The notes: a model not told the origin generated them from the sequence alone. A DNA stretch of 6,104 bases from Candidatus Adiutrix sp. (GCA_031283395.1 JAITBV010000041.1:1-6104); one strand, 5' to 3'. Shown: positions 1 through 5,403, numbered from the stretch's first letter. Made by a program: numbers and translations.

Positions 1-1071
1 CAATTCCACGGTCCGGCGGCGCTTGATATGCTCCGGCACCTGGCCGGGCCGGGCCGCGGCCGGGGTTCCGGGCCTGGGGGAATAGGGAAAGATGTGAAAA
101 TAGCTAACCGATAGGCCGGTCAAAAGGTCCAGGGTGGCCTGAAAATCGGCCTCGGTTTCCCCGGGGAAACCGGCCATGACGTCCGTCCCCACCGCGGCCA
201 CGGGCCAGGCCCGGTTCCGCTTTTCCACCAGCCGCCGGAAATCCGCCGCCCGATAAGGGCGCCCCATGAGTTCCAGCACCCGGTCGCTGCCGCTCTGGAG
301 AGGCAGGTGGAAGTGGGGGGCCAGCCAGTCATACATTTCAAAGGCGGCCAGAAGTTCATCCTCGGCTTCCAAGGGCTCCAGGGAGCTTAGGCGCAGCCGG
401 AAAGAGGCCCCGTCCAGTTCCAGTTCCGAAGCCAGGATGTGGAGAAGTTCGGCCAGGGTATAAGCCGGCGCAAGATCCCGCCCCCAAACTCCCAGGTGGA
501 TGCCGCAGAGGACCACTTCGGCCAGGCCCCGCTCCAAGGAGGACCGGAATCCCTCCAGCACCGCCTCCAGCCCCAGGCTGCGGGAAGGGCCCCGGGCCCG
601 GGGCACGGCGCAATAGGCGCAGCCGGCCGAACAGCCGTCCTGGATCTTGTAAAAAGCCCGGGAGCGCTCTGAAAGGGGGGCTCTGAAATCAGCGGCCTCC
701 GAAACCGGGCCGCGACCCTCACTAAGGGAACCCTCCAACAAACTGACCAGGCGGCCCTTATCCGCCTGGCCCAGCACCAAATCCACCTGGCCGGCGGCCA
801 CCAACAGCCCGGGATCGGCTTCGGCCAGGCAGCCCGTGACCACCAGGCGGGCGGCCGGGGCCTGTCGCCTGAGGCGCCGGATAAGGCTCAGGGCCTCCTG
901 GTCGGCCTTCTGGGTCACGGTGCAGGTGTTCAGAACCACCAGGTCCGCCCCGGTGGGCCCGGCCGCCACCTCGTAGCCGGCGGCCCGAAGGCTCTCGGCC
1001 ATGGCGGCCGAATCGAACTGGTTGACCTTGCAGCCCAGGGTCAACACAACGGCCCGCGGTTTAATTCCCAT
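1..1071 (-). CDS. mtaB: MtaB-type tRNA methylthiotransferase, radical SAM (partial, C-terminus beyond the left edge)
   Basis: Reading the minus strand from ATG at 1071 gives 357 uninterrupted codons to the window edge. The N-terminal UPF0004-type domain shows TLGCKVNQ with Cys14, then NTC with Cys50 and VTGC with Cys81, the three ligands expected for the auxiliary 4Fe-4S cluster. The radical-SAM CxxxCxxC motif follows as DGCSAGCAYC (Cys146, Cys150, Cys153). CGIHLGVWG near residue 189 resembles the GIHLG signature of MtaB more than MiaB or RimO. By family knowledge MtaB adds a methylthio group to N6-threonylcarbamoyladenosine at position 37 of ANN-decoding tRNAs, in the cytoplasm, using SAM. 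The missing part should hold the end of the radical-SAM domain and a TRAM domain, about 70-80 residues judging from usual family length. No strong Shine-Dalgarno precedes the start; only a GCGGGG stretch (1078-1083) is nearby. The gene is divergent from the WG-repeat gene. Assignment to the family is firm; MtaB over its sisters is likely. Confidence 0.9.
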   Translation of the reverse strand, partial: MGIKPRAVVLTLGCKVNQFDSAAMAESLRAAGYEVAAGPTGADLVVLNTCTVTQKADQEALSLIRRLRRQAPAARLVVTGCLAEADPGLLVAAGQVDLVLGQADKGRLVSLLEGSLSEGRGPVSEAADFRAPLSERSRAFYKIQDGCSAGCAYCAVPRARGPSRSLGLEAVLEGFRSSLERGLAEVVLCGIHLGVWGRDLAPAYTLAELLHILASELELDGASFRLRLSSLEPLEAEDELLAAFEMYDWLAPHFHLPLQSGSDRVLELMGRPYRAADFRRLVEKRNRAWPVAAVGTDVMAGFPGETEADFQATLDLLTGLSVSYFHIFPYSPRPGTPAAARPGQVPEHIKRRRTVEL

Positions 1072-1104
1072 GCAAAACCCCGCTTCTTGGCGGCTAGTGG
1101 CCTA

Positions 1105-1133
1105 AAGATAGCATGGATCAAAAATTTTTGCAT
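1105..1133 (-). promoter_or_regulatory. weak candidate sigma70 promoter for mtaB
   Basis: On the minus strand TATCTT (1105-1110) could be a -10 box, with ATGCAA (1128-1133) 17 bp upstream as a poor -35 (3 of 6 matches). It sits about 34 bp upstream of the mtaB start. The match is weak, and the real promoter could be elsewhere in the 129-bp gap. Confidence 0.25.
1119..1130. promoter_or_regulatory. 12-bp A/T palindrome, possible UP-element or operator
   Basis: CAAAAATTTTTG is a perfect 12-bp inverted repeat with no spacer. If the TATAAT at 1162-1167 is the -10 box of the WG-repeat operon, this tract falls about 44-55 bp upstream of the start of transcription. That is where an A/T-rich UP element would contact the RNA polymerase alpha subunits. 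It could equally be a small repressor site or chance; the role is inferred. Confidence 0.3.
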
Positions 1134-1138
1134 CTTCA

Positions 1139-1167
1139 TTACTTTCTCGGGTGAAACCAGATATAAT
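1139..1167 (+). promoter_or_regulatory. candidate sigma70 promoter of the WG-repeat operon
   Basis: A perfect TATAAT lies at 1162-1167, 33 bases before the ATG at 1201. The hexamer 17 bp upstream is TTACTT (1139-1144), which matches the -35 consensus at only two positions, so help from the A/T tract at 1119-1130 or from an activator is plausible. The box lies downstream of the alternative TTG codon at 1087, which is one reason to reject that start. Confidence 0.5.
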
Positions 1168-1187
1168 GTTTTTTATCAGCCTTCTCT

Positions 1188-1191
1188 GGAG
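1188..1191 (+). promoter_or_regulatory. ribosome binding site fixing the first WG-gene start
   Basis: GGAG lies 9 bases before the ATG at 1201, a normal Shine-Dalgarno spacing. It supports this start over the upstream in-frame TTG at 1087, which would add 38 residues upstream of a clean hydrophobic N-terminus. Confidence 0.6.
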
Positions 1192-1200
1192 ATCAGGCGG

Positions 1201-2739
1201 ATGGCAAAATTGTTAAAAACAGTCGCCGCGCTACTGACCATATCGATCGTTCTTGGTTTTTTGGGGCTTATTGTTAAAGATAATAAGCTGGCGGACACCG
1301 CTCTTTTCCCCGTGAATGTGGGCGGCCTTTACGGCTACCTTACCCTAAAGGGAACCTGGGCCGTTACGCCCAGGTTCGAGGCCGCCAACCCCTTTGCGGA
1401 CGACGGGGGCGCCTGGGTGCGCTTTCAGGGCAAATACGGCCGCATCAATGCCCAGGGCGAGTGGTTGGCGCAACCGATTTTCGACCGGGTTGGAACCTTG
1501 GCCGCCAACGGCTTGGCCCCGGCCTGGAGCAACGACAATTGTGGCTTTATCAGCGCCAAGGGCGAGTGGGTCATAGAACCGTTTTTTAACTATGTTGACG
1601 ATTTTGTTGCCAACGGCTTGGCCGTTGCGGGAAGCGGCGAAAAATGTGGCTTTATCAATGCCCGGGGCGAGTGGATCATACCGCCGAGTTTTGACACTGT
1701 TTGGGCCTTCGACGCCAATGGCTTGGCCCGGGCGGAAATCAATGGGAAATGGGGCTTTATCAACGCCCAAGGCGAGTGGGGCATGCAGCCGATCTATGAC
1801 TATGTTTTTGACTTCGACGCCAATGGCTTGGCTCGAGCGGAAAGCGATGGGAAATGGGGTTTTATCGACGCCCAGAACGAGTGGGGCATACCACCGATCT
1901 ATGACTATGTTTTTGACTTCGACGCCAATGGCTTGGCTCAGGTGGAAACCAATGGGAAATGGGGTTTTATCGACGCCCAAGGCGAGTGGGTCATACAGCC
2001 TATTTATGACGAAGTTTGGATGGCCTTCGACGCCAATGGCCTGGCCGTGGTAAAAAGTAACGGGAAACGGGGATTTATCAACGCCAAAGGTGAATGGGTC
2101 ATAAAGCTTAATTTTGACAATGTTGGACATTTTGCCGCCAACGGCCTGGCCGCGGCCAAAAGCGGCGGAAAATGGGGATTTGTCAACATCAAGGGAGAAT
2201 GGGTCATAAAGCCTGATTTTGGCAATGTTGGACATTTCACCGCCAGCGGTCTGGCTAAGGCCAAAAGCAACGATGGGAAATGGGGCTTTATTAACGCCCG
2301 GGGCGAGTGGGTCATACAGCCGAGTTTTGACGAGGCTAATTATTTTGCCGCCAACGGTTTGGCCAAGGCAAAAAGCAACGGGAAATGGGGCGCTATTGAC
2401 GTCAGGGGCGAGTGGGCCATACTGCCGGTTTTTGATGATTTTGCCTGGAGCTTTGTTTCCTCCTATCCGGCTGCGGTAATAACAAGCAAAGGCCATAGGT
2501 ATTATATCAACGCCAAGGGCGATTTTGTGGTGCCCATCGACTACGCGCTGGTGAAAGACAATATCCCCGCCCTAAGCTGGGAAAATTCCAGTAACCGGCG
2601 CACCTTGAAGACCGAACAAGGCCTTGTCGTAATGTCCATTGAGCCAGTCTGCGATAAGGAAGTGGCGAAAAACGCCCGGGGCGAAATCATCTGGCCGGAA
2701 AAAGATGGCGTGGCTGAAATCTGTGAGGCAAGGCCATGA
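1201..2739 (+). CDS. membrane-anchored WG/KWG-repeat protein, first copy (512 aa)
   Basis: Residues 8-25 form a hydrophobic helix after a short Lys-containing N-terminus. No AXA cleavage site or lipobox is evident, so an uncleaved signal anchor exposing the rest outside the cytoplasm is likely. Residues 31-76 make a head module ending in a degenerate repeat (LYGYL, then GTWAVTP). Residues 77-429 hold ten WG repeats of 35 or 36 residues, each shaped like GKWGFINAQGEW, a proline, an aromatic-Asp pair, then NGLA. Residues 430-510 form a C-terminal module shared with the next gene, with Cys484 and Cys508. In units 2 and 3 the Trp of the WG motif is Cys (114 and 149); in unit 7 it is Arg. WG/KWG repeats are known as probable beta-rich repeats of mostly unknown function, so I assign no activity. 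Its stop overlaps the start of its paralogue by ATGA. Its GC content is visibly lower than that of the flanking genes. Confidence 0.9.
   Translation: MAKLLKTVAALLTISIVLGFLGLIVKDNKLADTALFPVNVGGLYGYLTLKGTWAVTPRFEAANPFADDGGAWVRFQGKYGRINAQGEWLAQPIFDRVGTLAANGLAPAWSNDNCGFISAKGEWVIEPFFNYVDDFVANGLAVAGSGEKCGFINARGEWIIPPSFDTVWAFDANGLARAEINGKWGFINAQGEWGMQPIYDYVFDFDANGLARAESDGKWGFIDAQNEWGIPPIYDYVFDFDANGLAQVETNGKWGFIDAQGEWVIQPIYDEVWMAFDANGLAVVKSNGKRGFINAKGEWVIKLNFDNVGHFAANGLAAAKSGGKWGFVNIKGEWVIKPDFGNVGHFTASGLAKAKSNDGKWGFINARGEWVIQPSFDEANYFAANGLAKAKSNGKWGAIDVRGEWAILPVFDDFAWSFVSSYPAAVITSKGHRYYINAKGDFVVPIDYALVKDNIPALSWENSSNRRTLKTEQGLVVMSIEPVCDKEVAKNARGEIIWPEKDGVAEICEARP
1291..1471 (+). repeat. head-module direct repeat, copy 1
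   Basis: These 181 bases recur at 2838-3018 (offset 1547) with only two mismatches, at 1346 (T versus C, Leu to Pro) and 1465 (T versus C, silent). They encode the segment from ADTALFPVNV to the first WG unit. This is much closer identity than elsewhere between the two genes. Confidence 0.97.
1429..2487 (+). repeat. 105-bp tandem coding repeat array, ten WG units
   Basis: Ten units follow one another with a 105-bp period; units 6, 8 and 10 carry one extra codon. Each unit encodes a glycine-lysine-WG start, INAQGEW or a close variant, a variable dipeptide plus Pro (QP, EP, PP, KP, LP; unit 7 has KL instead), an aromatic-Asp pair and NGLA. The DNA is diverged enough that codons vary, except for the recent-looking pair of units 4 and 5. 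Confidence 0.93.
1789..1939 (+). repeat. recent unit duplication inside the first array (units 4 and 5)
   Basis: Bases 1789-1834 and 1894-1939 are identical over 46 bp at an offset of exactly 105. They encode PIYDYVFDFDANGLA in both units. No other neighbouring pair in this array shows such a long exact match by eye, which points to a recent slippage or unequal-crossover duplication. Confidence 0.85.
2488..2730 (+). repeat. C-terminal-module direct repeat, copy 1
   Basis: This 243-bp block matches 4134-4376 without gaps, with 27 mismatches by my count (89% identity); the proteins differ at 13 of 81 positions. Divergence clusters where the proteins read NSSN versus RVGD. Both copies keep the two Cys codons and the DFVVPIDYALVKDN stretch. 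Confidence 0.93.
2725..2728 (+). promoter_or_regulatory. internal ribosome binding site for the second WG gene
   Basis: GAGG lies 7 bases before the ATG at 2736, inside the last codons of the upstream gene. Together with the ATGA stop/start overlap this indicates translational coupling of the two paralogues. Confidence 0.6.
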
Positions 2740-4445
2740 ACAGCCAACCTTCGCGCCCCCTGTTAAGGATTTTTATAGTCACCGCCCTGTGTTCTGCCGT
2801 TCTTGGCTTTTGGGGCCTTATGGTCAGGGATAAGCCGGCGGACACCGCTCTTTTCCCCGTGAATGTGGGCGGCCTTTACGGCTACCTTACCCCAAAGGGA
2901 ACCTGGGCCGTTACGCCCAGGTTCGAGGCCGCCAACCCCTTTGCGGACGACGGGGGCGCCTGGGTGCGCTTTCAGGGCAAATACGGCCGCATCAATGCCC
3001 AGGGCGAGTGGCTGGCGCGGCCTGATTTCGACGACCTCAAAGCTTTGGCCGCGGACGGCCTGGCCCAGGCCAAAAGCAACGGAAAATGGGGCTTTATCAA
3101 CACCAGGGGCGAGTGGAGCATACAACCTATTTTAGACCATATTGGCAAATCCGCCGCCAATGGCTTGGCTCGGGCGAAAAGCGACAAGAAATGGGGCTTT
3201 GTCAACGACCGGGGCGGGTGGGTCATACCGCCGAGTTTTGAATCGGTTATGGACTTTACCGGGGACGGCTTGGCTCGGGCGACAAGCGGCGGCAAATGGG
3301 GTTTTATCAACGCCAGGGGCGAATGGGTCATACCGCCGAATTTTTACGAGGTTTTGGCCTTCGAGGCCAATGGTATGGCTCGGGCGAGAAACATTGAGTA
3401 CTGGGGTTTTATCAACGCCCGGGGCGAGTGGGTCATACCGCCCATCTTTGACGAGGTTGGGCCCATGGCCGCCAACGGTTTGGCCAGAGCGGAAATCAGC
3501 GGGAACTGGGGCTTTATCAACGCCCGGGGCGAGTGGGCCATACCGCCGATTTATGACAAGGTTTTTGGCTTCGAGGCCCATGGCCTGGCTCGGGCGAAAA
3601 GCGATGATAAATGGGGCTTTATCGACGCCCGGGGCGAATGGATAATACCGCCGAATTTTGACTTGGTTTGGAGTTTTGACAAGAACGGCCTGGCCCTGGT
3701 GGAAAGCCGCGGGAAACGCGGTTTTATCAACCCCAAGGGTGAATGGCTCATACCACCGAATTTCGACGCGGCTTTGTGGTTTGCCGCCGATGGCCTGGCC
3801 CCGGCCGAAAACAACGGGAAATGGGGCCGTATCAACGCCCGGGGCGAGTGGGTCATACCGCCTGATTTTGACAATCTTGGGCATGGTAGCGTCAACGGGT
3901 TGACCATGGCCGAAAGTAAGGGTAAATGGGGCCTTATCAACGACAAGGGTGAATGGGTCATACCGCCGAGTTATGACAGGATCGGGTATTTTGCCGCCAA
4001 CGGCTTGGCCAAGGCCAAAAGCAACGGTAAATGGGGTTTTATCAACGCCCGGAACAAGTGGGTCATACCGCCGGGTTTTGATGAGGTTTTGGACTGGCGC
4101 TTTAAGGCCTCCGATCCGGCTGTGGTAATAAGCAAAGGCCATAGGCATTATATCGACGCCAAGGGCGATTTTGTGGTGCCCATTGACTACGCGCTGGTGA
4201 AAGACAATATCCCCGCCCTAAGCTGGGAAAGGGTTGGAGACCGGCGCACCTTGAAGACCGGTCAAGGAACTGTCGTAATGTCCATTGAGCCGGTCTGCGA
4301 TAGGGAAGTGGCGAAAAACGCCCGGGGCAGGATAATCTGGCCGGAAGAAGATAGCGTGGCTGAAATCTGCGAGGAGGCGAAAAAACAGCAAGACGAAGAG
4401 CGGAGGCGCGATAACCAGGAGCGGTGGCCGGACCACGAGCACTAA
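2736..4445 (+). CDS. membrane-anchored WG/KWG-repeat protein, second copy (569 aa)
   Basis: This is a paralogue of the preceding gene with the same architecture. Residues 12-30 form a hydrophobic anchor. Cys19 lies in it, but TALC does not fit a lipobox. The head module (35-80) is followed by eleven WG repeats (81-466), the shared C-terminal module (467-547; Cys521, Cys545) and a 22-residue charged tail rich in Lys, Glu, Arg and Gln that the first copy lacks. Its repeats are more uniform: units 3-11 all read IPP after the GEW-type motif. Unit 8 has Arg in place of the motif Trp, at the position equivalent to unit 7 of the first copy. The start is fixed by GAGG 7 bases upstream and by the 4-bp overlap with the first gene. 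Family knowledge gives a beta-rich repeat fold but no enzymatic role. Extracytoplasmic binding or scaffolding is my inference only. Confidence 0.9.
   Translation: MNSQPSRPLLRIFIVTALCSAVLGFWGLMVRDKPADTALFPVNVGGLYGYLTPKGTWAVTPRFEAANPFADDGGAWVRFQGKYGRINAQGEWLARPDFDDLKALAADGLAQAKSNGKWGFINTRGEWSIQPILDHIGKSAANGLARAKSDKKWGFVNDRGGWVIPPSFESVMDFTGDGLARATSGGKWGFINARGEWVIPPNFYEVLAFEANGMARARNIEYWGFINARGEWVIPPIFDEVGPMAANGLARAEISGNWGFINARGEWAIPPIYDKVFGFEAHGLARAKSDDKWGFIDARGEWIIPPNFDLVWSFDKNGLALVESRGKRGFINPKGEWLIPPNFDAALWFAADGLAPAENNGKWGRINARGEWVIPPDFDNLGHGSVNGLTMAESKGKWGLINDKGEWVIPPSYDRIGYFAANGLAKAKSNGKWGFINARNKWVIPPGFDEVLDWRFKASDPAVVISKGHRHYIDAKGDFVVPIDYALVKDNIPALSWERVGDRRTLKTGQGTVVMSIEPVCDREVAKNARGRIIWPEEDSVAEICEEAKKQQDEERRRDNQERWPDHEH
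2838..3018 (+). repeat. head-module direct repeat, copy 2
   Basis: This is the partner of 1291-1471, with two mismatches in 181 bases. The preceding anchor regions of the two genes are clearly less alike, so the near-identity starts abruptly at the ADTALF codons. Confidence 0.97.
2976..4133 (+). repeat. 105-bp tandem coding repeat array, eleven WG units
   Basis: Eleven units run with a strict 35-codon period; the last has 36 codons. Stretches such as GGCGAGTGGGTCATACCGCC recur exactly in several units, showing homogenisation within the array. From unit 5 onward the units can be placed against the first array by shared oddities: EIS/EIN ends, IYD.VF, the GKRGF unit and YFAANGLAKAKSN. Confidence 0.93.
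4134..4376 (+). repeat. C-terminal-module direct repeat, copy 2
   Basis: This is the partner of 2488-2730, 89% identical at the DNA level and gap-free. Similarity stops at the GAGGCA/GAGGAG codons, after which the first gene ends within two residues and this one continues into a charged tail. Confidence 0.93.
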
Positions 4446-4463
4446 CCGAATCCCCGGACCCGC

Positions 4464-4497
4464 CCCCCGGCTTTGAGGCGCGCCTCCTAGCCGGGGG
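4464..4497 (+). terminator. hairpin after the WG-repeat operon, possible terminator
   Basis: CCCCCGGCT (4464-4472) pairs with AGCCGGGGG (4489-4497) over 9 bp. An inner 4-bp GAGG/CCTC stem sits within it, around a CGCG loop. It begins 18 bases after the stop at 4445. No T-run follows, so it is not a classical intrinsic terminator; it may act as an mRNA 3' end stabiliser or a weak terminator. Confidence 0.45.
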
Positions 4498-4504
4498 ATG
4501 GTTG

Positions 4505-4523
4505 AAGGGGCGCCGCGCCCCTT
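4505..4523. terminator. GC-rich hairpin overlapping the tpiA stop codon
   Basis: AAGGGGCG (4505-4512) pairs perfectly with CGCCCCTT (4516-4523) around a 3-base loop, and includes two bases of the tpiA TAA (4522-4524). It lies between convergent genes and could stop transcription from either side, but neither strand has a T-tract after it. Confidence 0.4.
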
Positions 4524-5277
4524 AATATTGGATTATCTGAATAAAGCTGTCCACCGTCAGGCTGGCGCCGCCCACCAGGGCGCCGTCGATATCCGGCTGG
4601 GCCATGAGCTGGGAGGCGTTGTCGGGCTTGACCGAGCCGCCGTAAAGAAGGCGCGTGGCCCCGGCGGTCGCCGGGGATATTTTTTCCGCCAGCCATTTGC
4701 GGATGAAGGCGTGGGCCTCCTGGGCCATTTCCGGGGTGGCGGTCCGGCCCGTGCCGATGGCCCAGACCGGCTCATAGGCCAAGTCCAGGGCCCCGGGCGC
4801 GGCTTGGCCCAAACCGGCCAGGGCCTCGTCCAACTGGACGGCCAGGACCTCATAGGTCCGGCCCGACTCCCGCTCTTCCAGGGTCTCCCCCAGGCAGACA
4901 ATGGGCCTGAGCCCGGCGGCCAGAACGGCCTTGATTTTTTTGTTGACGCTCTCCCCGGTCTCGCCGAAAAGCTGGCGGCGCTCGCTGTGGCCTATGATGG
5001 CGGCCCCGGCCCCGGCGGCCGCGACCATGGGAGCGGAAATCTCGCCGGTGAAGGCCCCCTCGGCCTCCCAATGGACATTCTGGGCCGCGATGATCACGGG
5101 AGTGCCGGCGACCGCCTGGACCGCGGCCTCCAGGCTGGTGAAGGGCACGCCGAAAGCCACCTCGCGGTCGGCCGGGAAGGGTTTAAGCCGCTCCAAAAGT
5201 TCCTGGAAGAATTCGCGGGCCTGGCGGCTGGTCTTGAACATTTTCCAGTTTCCGGCGAGTAGGGGTTTTCCGCTCAT
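4522..5277 (-). CDS. tpiA: triosephosphate isomerase (251 aa)
   Basis: It interconverts dihydroxyacetone phosphate and glyceraldehyde 3-phosphate in the cytoplasm, for glycolysis and gluconeogenesis. The TIM-barrel protein has the usual length of about 250 residues and all hallmark motifs. AGNWKM supplies Asn10 and Lys12. IIGHSERR contains the electrophilic His97. [11 protein letters not shown] has the catalytic base Glu169 followed by the mobile loop 6. [10 protein letters not shown] (211-220) is the phosphate-binding segment. The ATG at 5277 is chosen because AAGGAG lies 8 bases upstream (5286-5291 on the forward strand) and the protein then begins exactly at the family N-terminus. The frame stays open much further upstream, but that part lies antisense to hisI and is not TIM-like. 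The gene is convergent with the WG-repeat operon and divergent from hisI. Confidence 0.97.
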   Translation of the reverse strand: MSGKPLLAGNWKMFKTSRQAREFFQELLERLKPFPADREVAFGVPFTSLEAAVQAVAGTPVIIAAQNVHWEAEGAFTGEISAPMVAAAGAGAAIIGHSERRQLFGETGESVNKKIKAVLAAGLRPIVCLGETLEERESGRTYEVLAVQLDEALAGLGQAAPGALDLAYEPVWAIGTGRTATPEMAQEAHAFIRKWLAEKISPATAGATRLLYGGSVKPDNASQLMAQPDIDGALVGGASLTVDSFIQIIQY

Positions 5278-5285
5278 ATCCCGAT

Positions 5286-5291
5286 CTCCTT
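5286..5291 (-). promoter_or_regulatory. tpiA Shine-Dalgarno
   Basis: AAGGAG on the minus strand lies 8 bases upstream of the ATG at 5277. It decides the start among the codons available in a long open frame. Confidence 0.75.
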
Positions 5292-5325
5292 TTTCGGTTT
5301 TATTATCAAAATTTACCCACAGGCC

Positions 5326-5354
5326 ATGATAGCAAAAAAGCCCCCGGGCCACAA
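5326..5354 (-). promoter_or_regulatory. candidate sigma70 promoter of tpiA
   Basis: On the minus strand TTGTGG (5349-5354) and TATCAT (5326-5331) are separated by 17 bp, matching the consensus at 3 of 6 and 5 of 6 positions. The predicted start of transcription is near 5319, leaving a leader of about 40 bases. A second -10-like GATAAT (5302-5307) has no convincing -35 partner. Confidence 0.45.
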
Positions 5355-5374
5355 GGCGGGGCCGAGCAAAGCCC

Positions 5375-5403
5375 TTGCCTTGGGCCCGAAGATGAGGTAT
5401 AAT
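5375..5403 (+). promoter_or_regulatory. candidate sigma70 promoter of hisI-hisG
   Basis: TTGCCT (5375-5380) and a perfect TATAAT (5398-5403) are 17 bp apart. Transcription would start near 5410 and give a leader of about 45 bases, too short for a classical his leader-peptide attenuator. It does not overlap the tpiA promoter elements. Confidence 0.65.

Noticed and set aside
1087..1200. TTG start at 1087 extending the first WG protein by 38 residues
   Set aside because: The extension contains the likely promoter, has no RBS, and puts 38 residues before a clean signal anchor. The ATG at 1201 has GGAG at good spacing.
1592..2053. Plus-strand shifted frame inside the first WG array (153 codons), and a similar one at 3142-3645
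   Set aside because: Frame-shifted shadows of the tandem repeat, periodic with it and without RBS support.
1345..2496. 383-codon open frame antisense to the first WG gene
   Set aside because: It mirrors the sense repeats with the same 35-codon period, has no plausible start context, and is open only because the repeated codons lack stops in that antisense frame. The sense frame has the RBS, the anchor and a recognised repeat family.
2769..2795. Lipoprotein signal in the second WG protein (TALC, Cys19)
   Set aside because: Leu directly before the Cys and Thr at -3 do not fit the lipobox pattern, and the Cys lies in the middle of the hydrophobic helix.
1429..4133. Tandem array considered as CRISPR or non-coding satellite
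   Set aside because: There is no alternation of constant repeat and unique spacer. The period is 35 codons, in frame, and conserved at protein level as WG repeats.
3132..4148. 338-codon open frame antisense to the second WG gene
   Set aside because: Same explanation: a periodic shadow of the sense array with no independent coding signal.
4498..5262. 254-codon plus-strand frame over tpiA
   Set aside because: Antisense to a complete, motif-perfect TIM; a typical high-GC shadow.
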